This document shows, piece by piece, positions 44,976-54,143 of a stretch of DNA of 64,000 nt (within the stretch, counting starts at the first letter, position 1; the number at the start of each line of letters is the position of its first letter). Both the position numbers and the translations under genes were made by a program. The stretch is from positions 1,116,001 through 1,180,000 of the forward strand of contig NZ_JAFLRG010000002.1 in the NCBI RefSeq assembly GCF_017315725.1. The letters are read 5' to 3'. The notes under the pieces are model-generated. The model did not search any database. It saw only the letters and a program-made list of their open reading frames with translations, and was not told the DNA's origin. The DNA is from Trinickia acidisoli. GTDB taxonomy: Bacteria; Pseudomonadota; Gammaproteobacteria; Burkholderiales; Burkholderiaceae.

Positions 44976-45592
44976 ACATCGCGCTGCGCTTCATCAATCG
45001 TTCGAATGATTGCGGCAACAGTGAGGTCGTGCTCTTTCAACGCAACGTCGTGCCTGAATTCGACGAGCTTGCGATCGCCTGGCGCGTGATCCGCTATTGC
45101 GGCCGCGATTGCATTCATCCGTTTGCGTATTCGAGCGACGTCGAGGTCGCGCTCGGCGACGATCACGGCAATTTTTCCCCACGCATTTCGGCCGCGAGCG
45201 GCAGCCGCCTCGTTGTCGCGGCCCATCCGGGCGGCCGGCCACGTCTTGCCGGCTCGCTCGAAAGCACACTGCATAGCGACATCGAAGTCGTCAATCAACT
45301 TGGGCGCGGCGCGGTCAACGTCAACGCCTACGTCGCGGGCCATCTGATGGCCGCGAAGTCAGCCGTCGCACCGGGTCAAAAGGCTGTCTTTCGATTTACA
45401 CCCGTGCTTTGGATCGGCGTCGGCTCGCAAATCGAAGAAGGCCGCGCACTCGCATCGGCCGTGATTTCGAGTGCGAATACGCCGTTCGAGCTCGGCGGAA
45501 TCGCGTCGGCCGACATCGTCATGACGGGCGGCGGCGGCGGCGAGCGTGCGCAGCCGTTCCTATTCGAACTCGAAAACGTCTTGCGTCTCTAG
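44972..45592 (+). CDS. Tandem paralogue 1 of an unknown ~205-residue family
   Basis: 206 residues and no signal peptide. It shares a strong backbone with the two genes downstream: 'FINRSND', 'VVLFQRNVVPEFDELAIAWR', 'APGQKAVFRFTPVLWIGVGS' and 'SADIVMTGGGGGERAQPFLF'. It is the most divergent of the three (for example 'VVNQLGRGAVNVNA' where the others have 'VRNDL'). The alternating hydrophobic pattern suggests a beta-sandwich. ATG overlaps the phasin-like stop. I do not recognise a named family. Function unknown. Confidence 0.75.
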   Translation: MNIALRFINRSNDCGNSEVVLFQRNVVPEFDELAIAWRVIRYCGRDCIHPFAYSSDVEVALGDDHGNFSPRISAASGSRLVVAAHPGGRPRLAGSLESTLHSDIEVVNQLGRGAVNVNAYVAGHLMAAKSAVAPGQKAVFRFTPVLWIGVGSQIEEGRALASAVISSANTPFELGGIASADIVMTGGGGGERAQPFLFELENVLRL

Positions 45593-45683
45593 CGACGATA
45601 CGCACGCATTCCTCGCAGTCTGTCTTTCAGGTAGTCGATTCACGTTCGACGATCCGCTCTCGTGCGGGCCGGCGGCCAGGTAC

Positions 45684-45702
45684 GCGGCAAACCGATTGCC
45701 GC
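45684..45702 (+). promoter_or_regulatory. Hairpin just upstream of the ribosome site of paralogue 2
   Basis: GCGGCAA / TTGCCGC, a perfect 7-bp stem with a 5-nt loop, followed by TCTTTGATC and then AGGAG. It stands 20 nt before ATG 45723. It could be a weak terminator that lowers read-through from paralogue 1, or a block on ribosome access. Confidence 0.5.
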
Positions 45703-45722
45703 TCTTTGATCAGGAGCTGTAG

Positions 45723-46340
45723 ATGGACATTCAACTGAACTTCGTCAATCGCTCGAACGACGCGAACAACTCGAGCATCGTCATTTTCCAAAAGAACGTC
45801 GCGACGGACTTCGACGAACTGCATGTCGCATGGAAAGTGATCCGCAATTGCGGCCAGGGCGATAACCACCCGTTCCGCTTTCCGATGGCGACGACCGTGA
45901 GCACGAGCGATAGCTATGGCAACTTTATGCCGCAACAAGACGCAACGAACGGCCAAGTGTTCCAGGTGGTACGCGCGCCGTCGGGGGACGTGCTCCAACT
46001 CGCTTCGCAGCCGGGCTCGAGCAAGGAAGTACAGGTGCGCAACGATCTTCCGCAAGGTGCGGTGAACGCAACGATCTACAAGGACGGTACCGCGCTCGCG
46101 CTGAAAACGTCGATCGCGCCCGGGCAAAAAGCCGTATTCGAGTTCAAGCCGACGGTTTGGATCGGCGTGGCATCGCAGGTCGAGCAAGGCAAGCTCATGA
46201 ATTCGGCCGTGATGTCCGACATCAACACGGAAATCTCGTTGCTCGGCATCAAGAGCGCGGACATCGTCATGACGGGCGGTGGTCCGGGCCGGCTGTCGTT
46301 GCCGTTCACGTTCAAGCTCGAAAACGTGGTGATGGCGTAA
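45723..46340 (+). CDS. Tandem paralogue 2 of an unknown ~205-residue family
   Basis: 205 residues. Nearly collinear with paralogue 3: 'MDIQLNFVNRSNDANN', 'VFQKNV'-type strand, 'VIRNCGQGDNHPFRFPMATT', 'VRNDLPQGAVNATIYKDGT', 'MNSAVMSDINTEISLLGI'. AGGAG precedes ATG after a hairpin. The gap to paralogue 1 is 130 nt, while 76 nt separate it from paralogue 3. Whole-length conservation without indels suggests retention of the same fold, with sequence differences at possible binding surfaces. Function unknown. Confidence 0.8.
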   Translation: MDIQLNFVNRSNDANNSSIVIFQKNVATDFDELHVAWKVIRNCGQGDNHPFRFPMATTVSTSDSYGNFMPQQDATNGQVFQVVRAPSGDVLQLASQPGSSKEVQVRNDLPQGAVNATIYKDGTALALKTSIAPGQKAVFEFKPTVWIGVASQVEQGKLMNSAVMSDINTEISLLGIKSADIVMTGGGPGRLSLPFTFKLENVVMA

Positions 46341-46416
46341 CGCACCATACGAGTCGCGGCATGAGCGACAAGCCGCGTCATCTATGCCGACAAACATTCA
46401 ATAGGCAGGGTTAGCG

Positions 46417-47034
46417 ATGGATATCAAACTCAACTTCATCAACTTGTCGAACGACGTCAACAATACGCAAATCGTCGTCTTTCAAAAGAACGTATCGACC
46501 GACTTCGACGAACTCGCGGTTGCATGGAAAGTCATCTCGAACTGCGGCCGCGGCGCGAACCACCCGTTCGTGTTCCCGATGGCGACGACGGTGACGGCCA
46601 GCGATTCGGACGGCAACTACATGCCGAAAAAGCCCGCGCAAAACGGCCAGCTCTTCGCCGTATCGCGCTCGCATTCGGGCAACGTGCTCGCCCCCGGCGG
46701 CGCCGCGTCGACGTCGCGCGAAGTGCAAGTGCGCAACGATCTCGCCGCGGGCGCGATCAACGCCTCGATCTTCAAGGACGGGCGCCTGCTGTCGACGAAG
46801 ACAGGCATTGCACCGGCACAAAAGGCCGTCTTCGAGTTCAAGCCCACGCTGTGGATCGGCACGGCTTCTCAGATCGAGGAAGGCCGGCTCATGAACTCGG
46901 CGGTGCTCTCGGACATCAACACCGAGCTTTCGCTGCTCGGCGTCGCGAGTGCCGACATCGTCATGACGGGCGGTGGCGGCGGAACGGCGGCCGTGCCGTA
47001 CCGATTCGAGTTGACCAACATCGTGATGGGCTGA
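46417..47034 (+). CDS. Tandem paralogue 3 of an unknown ~205-residue family
   Basis: 205 residues, most similar to paralogue 2 ('MDIKLNFINLSNDVNN', 'VISNCGRGANHPFVFPMATT', 'VRNDLAAGAINASIFKDGR', 'MNSAVLSDINTELSLLGVAS'). AGGCAGGG precedes ATG. Last gene of the cluster; no clear terminator follows. A short hairpin (CGCGGC / GCCGCG) lies in the gap before it. The repeated duplication suggests the product is needed in quantity or in several variants, for example as subunits of one structure. Function unknown. Confidence 0.8.
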   Translation: MDIKLNFINLSNDVNNTQIVVFQKNVSTDFDELAVAWKVISNCGRGANHPFVFPMATTVTASDSDGNYMPKKPAQNGQLFAVSRSHSGNVLAPGGAASTSREVQVRNDLAAGAINASIFKDGRLLSTKTGIAPAQKAVFEFKPTLWIGTASQIEEGRLMNSAVLSDINTELSLLGVASADIVMTGGGGGTAAVPYRFELTNIVMG

Positions 47035-47551
47035 TCGATCGGGCACCGGCATTCCATCACTCCGACGTACCGCACCCGTCGCCGCGAGCCGTACGGCAGC
47101 GACGGGCGCTTGCGCATAGGTAGTTACCACGCTGTTGCTGCCGCACTGTGTCGACTAACATTCCTCATACCAAAGAATGTCGAAATGACACGGGGGGCGC
47201 TCGATAGCGCCGGCGCAGGGGAGCTGTGCAAGCCTTCGCGGATGACGAGTGAACGACGATAAGCAGCGGGCGGTACGCCCGCGCACATTCGCGGCGTGAC
47301 GGGGGGCACGAGAATAAGCTCACGTGAAACAGCATGGATAACTCGGCTGTTTCGACGTGAATTTACGATCGTGTGCGTCAATGGCGCCAGCACAAAATGA
47401 AAACGAGCGAGCGGGGATGCCGGCTGAATACTCGGTACGAATGCGATTGCGTGCAGGATCGACACGCGCGCGACAAAAAAAGCTTCGACGAGAGATTCAG
47501 CCGGTTTCGCAACGCCACACCGTGCGGCAGCGCCTAACGGGGAGGCGTGAC
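47035..47551. other. Intergenic region, no gene recognised
   Basis: 517 nt after the third paralogue. I see no coding stretch with a ribosome site. An inverted repeat ACATTC-N11-GAATGT lies at 47158-47180 and could be an operator or a weak terminator; no T-run follows. No tRNA or mobile element is seen. Confidence 0.5.
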
Positions 47552-47875
47552 ATGGACATCATCGAACTAGCCCGGCAAGCGGGCCTACAAGTACTGCTCG
47601 ATGCACGCATCGGCAGCCAGACCTACCACAGCATATGCGGCTCACTGCCAGCGCTGCAGCGCTTCGCCGAGGCCGTCGAAGCCGCAACGCGCGAGCAATC
47701 GAGGCAGCCGCGCGACGCCGTGCGACACCGCGCGGGATCCGCGCACCGTCCAGCGGTGACACGCCTGCGCAAGCGCGCGCCGAGGTGTCGCGAGACACGG
47801 GCGCGCACCGGCGCCGGCACCGACAAGACACGCGCAACTTTTACCGCCCCCGTGCAGCTTGTAACGCGTGACTGA
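47552..47875 (+). CDS. Small hypothetical protein
   Basis: 107 residues from ATG 47552, preceded by GGGGAGG. The N-terminal ~50 residues look like real protein ('MDIIELARQAGLQVLLDARI', 'GSLPALQRFAEAVEAATRE') and are probably helical. The rest is Arg/Ala/Thr-rich and low in complexity, unlike the first part, so the true end may be earlier or the tail may be frameshifted. Convergent with the permease gene. Function unknown. Confidence 0.5.
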   Translation: MDIIELARQAGLQVLLDARIGSQTYHSICGSLPALQRFAEAVEAATREQSRQPRDAVRHRAGSAHRPAVTRLRKRAPRCRETRARTGAGTDKTRATFTAPVQLVTRD

Positions 47876-47913
47876 TGTCGTCGCGCAAGCGGCCCAAGGT
47901 CTACTTCTAAAGC

Positions 47914-49296
47914 CTATCGGCCGACGGCCCCAGTCGGCACGGCCGCATTCGAGCGCCGCTTCATCGCGTGCCCGAGCCACATGACGACGAGCCAGGCGGG
48001 CACGAGCCAAACGGAAACGGACAACCCCGGCGTGAACGCGAGAATGCCGAGGACCATCGCCATGAACGCGAGGCAAATCCAATTGGCGACCGGATAGGCG
48101 ATCGACTTGAACACGAGTTGCTGCCCCGCCGCGACCATCGCCTTGCGCGCCTTCAAATGCGTGAGGCTGATGAGCGCCCAATTGATGACGAGTGCGGCGA
48201 CGACAAGCGACATCAAGATGTCGAGCGCGCGTCCGGGAATCAAATAATCGACGATGACGCACGCGAACGTCGCGACCGCGGACAGCCCGATGGCGACGTA
48301 CGGCACCCCTCGCTGGTCGACCTTGAGCAGCGCGCGCGGTGCGTTGCCCTGCTCGGCCAAGCCGTAGAGCATGCGGCTGTTCGCATAGACCGAGCTGTTG
48401 TAGACCGACAGCGCGGCGGTGAGCACGACGACATTGAGCACATTGGCCGTGAGCCCCGCGCCGATCTGCGAAAAGATCATGACGAACGGGCTACCGCCTT
48501 GCGCGACTTCGTTCCAGGGGTGCAACGCGAGCAGCACGACGAGCGAGCCGATGTAAAAAATCAGAATGCGATAAAGCACCTGATTGACCGCTTTCGGAAT
48601 CGTGCGGCGCGGCTCATCGGCTTCGGCCGCCGTAATGCCGATGAGTTCGAGGCCACCGAACGAAAACATGATGACGGCAAGCGTCATGAACAGCCCGTGC
48701 ACGCCATGCGGGAAGAATCCGCCGAAGCGCCACAAATTGGAAATCGATGCCTGTGGCCCACCACGTCCGCTTTCCAGCAAGTAGATACCGAACACGATCA
48801 TGCCGATGACGGCTACGACCTTGATGATCGCAAACCAAAATTCGGTTTCCCCATAGGCTTTGACGTTCGCGAGATTGACCGCGTTGATGACGAGAAAGCA
48901 AACGAGCGCCGAAGCCCAGGTGGGCACGCCGGGCCACCAGAAATGCACGTAAGTGCCGACGGCCGTGAGCTCGGCCATGCTGACGAGCACGTAGAGCACC
49001 CAATAATTCCAGCCGGAGAGAAAGCCCGCGAAATCGCCCCAATATTTGTACGCGAAGTGGCTGAACGAACCGGCCACGGGTTCCTGCGCAACCATTTCGC
49101 CGAGCTGGCGCATGATCATGAAGGCGATGAGCCCGCCGATCGCATAACCCAGGATCATCGAAGGCCCGGCCGCCTTCAATACGCTGGCCGACCCGAGAAA
49201 GAGACCGGTACCGATCGCGCCACCGAGCGCAATCAATTGAATGTGGCGATTTTTCAGCCCGCGCTTTAAGCCGTCGTGCTCGCTGGGACGCGTCAA
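47914..49296 (-). CDS. Amino-acid permease (APC superfamily, AroP/PheP-like)
   Basis: 460 residues. A TTG start at 49296 is chosen because GAGGAGG lies 6 nt upstream, and the N-terminus then matches AroP/ProY proteins ('LKRGLKNRHIQLIALGGAIG'). An ATG at 49353 gives 19 extra residues. Twelve membrane helices, with motifs 'GTGLFLGSASVLKAAGPS', 'GEMVAQEPVAGSFSHFA' and 'FGGLELIGITAAEADEPRRT'. It imports an amino acid with protons; aromatic or branched-chain substrates are likely but not determined. No nearby gene reveals the substrate. Confidence 0.88.
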   Translation of the reverse strand: MTRPSEHDGLKRGLKNRHIQLIALGGAIGTGLFLGSASVLKAAGPSMILGYAIGGLIAFMIMRQLGEMVAQEPVAGSFSHFAYKYWGDFAGFLSGWNYWVLYVLVSMAELTAVGTYVHFWWPGVPTWASALVCFLVINAVNLANVKAYGETEFWFAIIKVVAVIGMIVFGIYLLESGRGGPQASISNLWRFGGFFPHGVHGLFMTLAVIMFSFGGLELIGITAAEADEPRRTIPKAVNQVLYRILIFYIGSLVVLLALHPWNEVAQGGSPFVMIFSQIGAGLTANVLNVVVLTAALSVYNSSVYANSRMLYGLAEQGNAPRALLKVDQRGVPYVAIGLSAVATFACVIVDYLIPGRALDILMSLVVAALVINWALISLTHLKARKAMVAAGQQLVFKSIAYPVANWICLAFMAMVLGILAFTPGLSVSVWLVPAWLVVMWLGHAMKRRSNAAVPTGAVGR

Positions 49297-49395
49297 AACA
49301 AACCTCCTCTCCGGATGGGAACGATGTATCGATGAGGTGCCCGATCGACTCATGATCGACCGGGCAAAGCCGAGTATTGTACGACGGCCCGTGTG

Positions 49396-49851
49396 CTACT
49401 CCTGCTCTCCGTTGCGCAGCAATAGGAGTGGGACGGTTGCGTCGTGCAGCAGCGATTCGGCCACGCTGCCCGTAAAGAGGCGCCGAATGCCGCTGCGTCC
49501 GTGCGAATACATCACGACGAGATCGGCATCGAACTCGTCGATGGCGCGCTTCAGCACCACCGCCAGCCCCTCGCCGTATGCATCGATGGCACGCACGGTG
49601 CCCTGGACGCCGAGCGGTGCGATGCGCTCTCGTGCTTCGGCGAGCACCGACGTCGCGGTGTCGCTCGACGTGTCGCGCACCTGCACCTGCTCGGCGAAGC
49701 CGGCCGCGACGTCGACCACCTGCGTCGGATGTTCGAGCACATACACGGCTTGCAATTGCGCACCTGAGAGTTGGGCGAGCTTGAGCGCCTCGTCGAGCGC
49801 ATGCCGCGCACCTTCGCTGCCGTCGACGGGGACTAGGATTCGCTTATACAC
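49396..49851 (-). CDS. Universal stress protein (UspA family)
   Basis: 151 residues if it starts at GTG 49851 (GGAGG 5 nt upstream, giving the usual 'YKRILVPVDGSEGARHALDE'). An ATG at 49863 adds four residues but lacks a good ribosome site. The ATP-binding loop 'GRSGIRRLFTGSVAE' near the C-terminus is the Usp G-x2-G type, so it probably binds ATP. Alone between the permease and the flavoprotein genes, 99 nt from the permease. Confidence 0.87.
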   Translation of the reverse strand: MYKRILVPVDGSEGARHALDEALKLAQLSGAQLQAVYVLEHPTQVVDVAAGFAEQVQVRDTSSDTATSVLAEARERIAPLGVQGTVRAIDAYGEGLAVVLKRAIDEFDADLVVMYSHGRSGIRRLFTGSVAESLLHDATVPLLLLRNGEQE

Positions 49852-49960
49852 GGCATCCTCCATGATGTGCGCCGAACGCCCAAGCGCGCGCGGCGAGCTT
49901 CAAATCGTTCACAGTCCGAAGCAGTATTGCGACGGACTCCCCCGCGATCAACTGTCGAGA

Positions 49961-51040
49961 TTACGAGTGGGCTGCCTCCCGTGCCGCCGGCGCGCCGAGA
50001 ATGCGTTCCGACAACTGAGCGTCGTAGCTCGAATGCACGTGCACGCGCTTTTTATCGGGGAACGCATAGGCATAGGCCTTGCGCAACGCCAGCGATGCCT
50101 CGTGAAACCCTGACAAGATCAGCTTTTGCTTGTTCGGATAAGTCGCGATGTCGCCGACGGCGAAGATGCCCGGCACGGATGTTTCGTAGTACGAAGTATC
50201 GACGGCTACACGGCCCACGCGCACGTCGAGCCCCCATTGAGCAATCGGCCCCAAATCCGCCACGAGCCCATAGAGCGCAATCAGATGATCGGCCTCGATC
50301 GTGACGCCGCCGCCGAGCATTTTGACGTCGATCGACTGCAATGTGTCGCCGAGTGTGTTGAGCGTCGCGATCGTACCGATGACGAGATCCATCTGGCCGG
50401 ACGCCACCGCGCGCTTGACCTCCTGCACGGTCGCCTCGGCGGCACGAAACGCATCGCGCCGATGCACGAGCGTGACGTGCTTGGCTTGGCCGCACAGCGC
50501 GAGCGCCCAGTCGAGCGCCGAATCGCCTCCGCCAGCTACGACGACGCGCTGATCCGCAAACATCGCTCGCTTGCGCACGGCGTAATGAACGTGCCGCCCT
50601 TCGAGCGCCGGCGCCTCGGGAAGCCCCACGCGCTGCGGCACGAACGCACCGTTGCCGGCGGAGAGCAGCACCGCGGCCGCGTCGAACACGGCACCGAGGT
50701 CCGTCGTAACGCGCCAGCGCTGCGTTTCGTCATCGCGCTCGACCCGCATTACACGATGCCCGAGATGGATCGGCGGCGCGAACGGCTTGCATTGCTCCAT
50801 GAGGCGATCGATCAATTGACGCGCCGTACATACCGGGACAGCCGGAATGTCGAAGATAGGCTTGTCCGGATAGAGTTCGATGCATTGGCCGCCGACTTCC
50901 TCGAGCGCGTCCACGATATGGCAAGACAAACCGATGACGCCGGCCTCGAATGCCGCGAAGAGCCCTACCGGCCCCGCGCCGACGATGACGACGTCGGTGC
51001 GAAGCACCTGTTCGTCGATCGGTACTGATGCTTCATTCAC
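49961..51040 (-). CDS. Thioredoxin-reductase-like ferredoxin-NADP reductase
   Basis: 359 residues from GTG 51040, with GAGGTAG upstream. The FAD site is 'GAGPVGLFAAFEAG', the NADP site 'VVAGGGDSALDWALAL', and the C-terminal FAD motif is 'GIFAVGDIATYP'. There is no CxxC redox pair of thioredoxin reductase, which with the length fits the TrxR-like ferredoxin (flavodoxin)-NADP+ reductases found in Gram-positives, chlorobi and Burkholderia. It moves electrons between NADPH and ferredoxin or flavodoxin in the cytoplasm. Confidence 0.88.
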   Translation of the reverse strand: MNEASVPIDEQVLRTDVVIVGAGPVGLFAAFEAGVIGLSCHIVDALEEVGGQCIELYPDKPIFDIPAVPVCTARQLIDRLMEQCKPFAPPIHLGHRVMRVERDDETQRWRVTTDLGAVFDAAAVLLSAGNGAFVPQRVGLPEAPALEGRHVHYAVRKRAMFADQRVVVAGGGDSALDWALALCGQAKHVTLVHRRDAFRAAEATVQEVKRAVASGQMDLVIGTIATLNTLGDTLQSIDVKMLGGGVTIEADHLIALYGLVADLGPIAQWGLDVRVGRVAVDTSYYETSVPGIFAVGDIATYPNKQKLILSGFHEASLALRKAYAYAFPDKKRVHVHSSYDAQLSERILGAPAAREAAHS

Positions 51041-51223
51041 GATCGCTACCTCGATGATGTCGATTGCTCCGACGATGTCGATGCATCCAGCGTGCACGAA
51101 GCGGATTGCCGTACGCACACATGACAAGGACAAGTATAGGGAGAACCCCGATGCCACGCCGCAGTGGCCCGTCGGCGAGTAGGGAGAAGCGCGGAATGTA
51201 GGAGGATGAAAAAATCGAATAAG

Positions 51224-51253
51224 AAAAAGGCGCCGCAAGCGCGACGCCTTTTA
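51224..51253 (-). terminator. Intrinsic terminator of the porin gene
   Basis: Inverted repeat AAAAGGCG / CGCCTTTT with extra CGC/GCG pairs inside; on the minus strand it ends in TTTTTCTT. It lies 37 nt past the porin stop. Confidence 0.8.
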
Positions 51254-51289
51254 TGCAACTCAACCGATAACCAAACCGATACTGCCGGC

Positions 51290-52441
51290 TTAGAAGCGGT
51301 GGCGCAGACCAACCGTGGCGGCGGTCTGGTTGTCCGAAGACGACGCACCACCAAGCGTGCCGTTATAAATCCACGCGGCAGCGCCCGTGCCGTTCGCGTG
51401 TTGGTACGTCACTTGAGCGTACACGTCGGTGCGCTTGGACAGCGCGTAGTCAGCTTGCGCGCCGATTTGGTGGAAGCGTTGCGACGCTTGCAGGCCGAAC
51501 AGCGATTGGTTCTGATCCGTGAATGTGTAAGCAACGCCCAAACCCAGAGCCGGCGTCAGGTTGTACTTCGCGTTGATTTCATAGTTGTTTTGGTGGATCG
51601 ACAGCGGGATTTGGCCATTGTCGATACGCGCTTGCGTCCACACCGCACCCACTTGCGCCGGGCCGAACGCATAGCTTGCGCCCGCACCGTACGTACGTTG
51701 ACGGAAGTTGCCGATCGACGTCACAGCGCCGCCCGACAAGCCGCTCACGAAACCGCCCGCGAACGCGCCAAGGTTCGAGCCGGTGCTTGCGCCGCCGGCC
51801 GCGCCGAGGGGGCTGTTTTGCTGAGCATACGCAGCCGCCACGTGCAGACCTTGGAACGCATAAGCCGCGCCGAGGCTGTACTCGCGGTTGTTCGCGAACG
51901 CGCCGGCTTGGTTCGAGAAGCCGTACGTGCCGCCGAACGTGAAGCCAGCGTAATCGGCACTCGAGAACTTGATCGAGTTGTTGACCGCGATGCCGCCGTT
52001 CGTGTTCAGGTTGTCGAAGTTGCCGTAGTGGGCAAACGACGTACCGCCCCAGCTACCCGTTGCGCTCAACGGCGCCAAGTAGTCTTGCGACGCGTCGTAC
52101 TGGCGGCCGAGCGTAACCGTGCCGTAGTTGCTCGACAGGCCGACGTACGACTGACGGTTGAACTCGCTGCCGCTGTTCGCGAAACCGCCGTTGTTCACGT
52201 TGAAGCCGCTTTCCAGGTTGAAGATCGCCTTCAGGCCATTGCCGAGATCTTCAGAACCCTTCAGGCCGAAACGGCTTTGATCGATGCCGCCCGAGCCTTC
52301 TTGCCAAGCGGCGTGGCCGCCGACATTGCTGGTGTACGTGATGCCGGCATCGACCACGCCATAGAGCGTGACGCTGCTTTGAGCGTGTGCGGCGACTGCG
52401 AAAGAGGCGGAAACCGCTGCAACGACCAGGGTTTTTTTCAT
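51290..52441 (-). CDS. General porin (Gram-negative porin, Burkholderia type)
   Basis: 383 residues. The signal peptide is MKKTLVVAAV followed by a cleavage 'AHA|QSS'. The start of the mature chain, 'SSVTLYGVVDAGITY', and the final Phe ('VGLRHRF') are hallmarks of trimeric 16-strand porins in Burkholderiales. Internal pattern: 'SRFGLKGSEDLGNGLKAIFN', 'SYVGLSSNYGTVTLGRQYD'. It admits small hydrophilic solutes through the outer membrane. Expression is often high, in keeping with the strong terminator. The upstream leader is described separately. Confidence 0.95.
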   Translation of the reverse strand: MKKTLVVAAVSASFAVAAHAQSSVTLYGVVDAGITYTSNVGGHAAWQEGSGGIDQSRFGLKGSEDLGNGLKAIFNLESGFNVNNGGFANSGSEFNRQSYVGLSSNYGTVTLGRQYDASQDYLAPLSATGSWGGTSFAHYGNFDNLNTNGGIAVNNSIKFSSADYAGFTFGGTYGFSNQAGAFANNREYSLGAAYAFQGLHVAAAYAQQNSPLGAAGGASTGSNLGAFAGGFVSGLSGGAVTSIGNFRQRTYGAGASYAFGPAQVGAVWTQARIDNGQIPLSIHQNNYEINAKYNLTPALGLGVAYTFTDQNQSLFGLQASQRFHQIGAQADYALSKRTDVYAQVTYQHANGTGAAAWIYNGTLGGASSSDNQTAATVGLRHRF

Positions 52442-52931
52442 TAGAGAAGTCCTATTTATAAAACTGGCTGGCTGCCAGACTTCGGAATAGACGGAGTGAC
52501 CATCGACGCCGCTTCCGAAGCGGCTGTGTAGTCAAAACGATCGACCCGTCCGATGAGGGGCGAGTCTACGTGTCGACCCGAATAGGGTATACGCTGACCA
52601 CACAACACATTCTTGCTCAAAAAGAAACAATCAATCTAGCAAAAACCCCTAGCACATTGTTTTTGAACGATTTTGTTTTGTGATAGCGAAAGGGGCGGCT
52701 GCGCCGAATACAGTTGATAAGCGGCCTGGAGTTGCAAAAGAGCAACGGTTTTTCACCAGATCGTCATGCTCAAGAGGCAAGCGCAGCGCGCGTTTCGAGA
52801 CAGTTCGATGTTCGAGGCGCCGATTTCGGGCCCGCATCGGCATCGATTATTGTTTCCAAAGACTCAAATCGCACATCGTCCAGTTCTGGAAGGCGCGATA
52901 AATGGAAAGCAAGCGGGAATCGGCGGAGGGA
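52442..52931. other. Porin upstream region
   Basis: A 490-nt stretch between the porin and the terminator of the gene at 53087. The part nearest the porin would hold its promoter and 5' leader, and is richer in A and T at 52600-52690. I see no recognisable regulator site (no clear OmpR pattern) and no gene with a ribosome site. Confidence 0.45.
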
Positions 52932-52933
52932 AA

Positions 52934-52967
52934 AAAGACGGCCCGTCGGCGAGACGCCGAACGGGCC
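52934..52967 (-). terminator. Intrinsic terminator after the gene at 53087
   Basis: GGCCCGT and CGGCG (52940-52951) pair with CGCCG and ACGGGCC (52955-52967) across AGA, with one bulged A. On the minus strand TTTTTT follows the stem. It lies 120 nt beyond the stop of the small gene. Confidence 0.8.
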
Positions 52968-53086
52968 TAGGAGGGTTGGCCTCGAGATAGCCAAGGCCGA
53001 CTATACCGAAATGAAAATCGCCCCGGGTGTTTCGTAACGGACCGTAAAACTTTTTCGCGCCGTCGCGAACGGCAACGATTACGGTC

Positions 53087-53440
53087 TCAACGCCTAAAGA
53101 CACTGTGCTCGGGCCGAATGGCGTTTTTCTCCACAGCCTGCAAACGCCACATACCATCGGTCGCCCCGAGTTTGTCCGACGACCATTGCGCCCCGCCCTG
53201 CGCCGCGGTCGGGGAATCGCGCTCGACATGCAAGCCCCGCAACGTGCAAAGCGGTTGCTCGGCCGTGGGAGCGCAGAGTTGGGTCACACCGCCTTCGTCA
53301 CGCAACTCCCCCCAGGGCGGAAGGTCGATCCCGTCATGCGATTCTCTGGACCATACGCGCTCGTCCGTATCGAGCCAAAGCACGGCGTAGTCATGATTGA
53401 CGGTGGGATCGGGACCGTTAATCAAAATGGTCAGACGCAT
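53087..53440 (-). CDS. Small hypothetical protein
   Basis: 117 residues with GGGGGA upstream of ATG 53440. Trp-rich in places ('VLWLDTDERVWSRES', 'GMWRLQ') with no signal peptide, membrane helix or known motif. A clear intrinsic terminator 120 nt downstream supports it as an expressed gene. Function unknown. Confidence 0.6.
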   Translation of the reverse strand: MRLTILINGPDPTVNHDYAVLWLDTDERVWSRESHDGIDLPPWGELRDEGGVTQLCAPTAEQPLCTLRGLHVERDSPTAAQGGAQWSSDKLGATDGMWRLQAVEKNAIRPEHSVFRR

Positions 53441-53585
53441 TGCCTAGTCCCCCAAGGTGTTCATCGAGACATAAAGTCTATGCCGCGAGGAGTCGATTGC
53501 AAGGCGACAAATGTCGCACCGGTACTCGCCGGTGGGGAAATGGAAGCGAGCGCCGCGCCTGTTCTATCGCGACGACGGACAGAGG

Positions 53586-54143
53586 TTATTGCACGCCGTA
53601 TCCGCGCGCTTGCATGCAGTCGCCGTAAGCCTGCCAATAAGCCGTCATCGGCGGCTCCGGCGGCTCTGGCGGGGGTAGCGGCGGCAGATTCGACGATGCC
53701 GCCGAGGCCGCACCGGCCGAACCGGAAGCCGAGGCGGTCGCTTGTCCGGCAACGGCGTTTGGCACGGACGACGCATGAGATTGCGACGCAACCGTCGGCG
53801 CACTACCGGCTTTAGATGCGCCGCCCGCCGCGTCCGCCGCCGCCCCCGCTTGTGCCGCACGGGAAGCCCCGCCCGGCATGCCGCGCGGAGCAGGCAACGG
53901 CGGCTCGCTCGCCCCTCTGCCCGCATCGGGAGTGAATTGAATCGGCTTGGTGCGAACCGGGCGTTGCGACTGACGCGCCATGTCGACGCCGGTCTGCTTC
54001 CTCGCTTGCCAATAGCAATATGCGTTGTCGACGCCCTGGGCGGCCCCACTCTGGCTGCGCAACGGATAGACGAGCGGTCGCTGCGCGAACGCCGCCGTCG
54101 ATAACGCGAGCAAGGCCGCACTCGCCCATAGGGAAATTTTCAT
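53586..54143 (-). CDS. Secreted or envelope Ala/Pro-rich protein
   Basis: 185 residues from ATG 54143 with GAGGAAA upstream. A signal peptide (about 1-20, ending 'STAAFA') is followed by a short domain with 'NAYCYWQARKQTG', a long disordered Ala/Gly/Ser/Pro region (about 70-160), and a C-terminal 'YWQAYGDCMQARGYGV' motif. Short endings of that kind (Cys and 'RGY') recur in small betaproteobacterial envelope proteins. The two Cys may pair. Function unknown. Confidence 0.65.
   Translation of the reverse strand: MKISLWASAALLALSTAAFAQRPLVYPLRSQSGAAQGVDNAYCYWQARKQTGVDMARQSQRPVRTKPIQFTPDAGRGASEPPLPAPRGMPGGASRAAQAGAAADAAGGASKAGSAPTVASQSHASSVPNAVAGQATASASGSAGAASAASSNLPPLPPPEPPEPPMTAYWQAYGDCMQARGYGVQ

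Noticed and set aside
47968..49269. 433-codon frame antisense to the permease
   Set aside because: Low-complexity and charged with no motifs; the opposite strand encodes a clear 12-helix permease.
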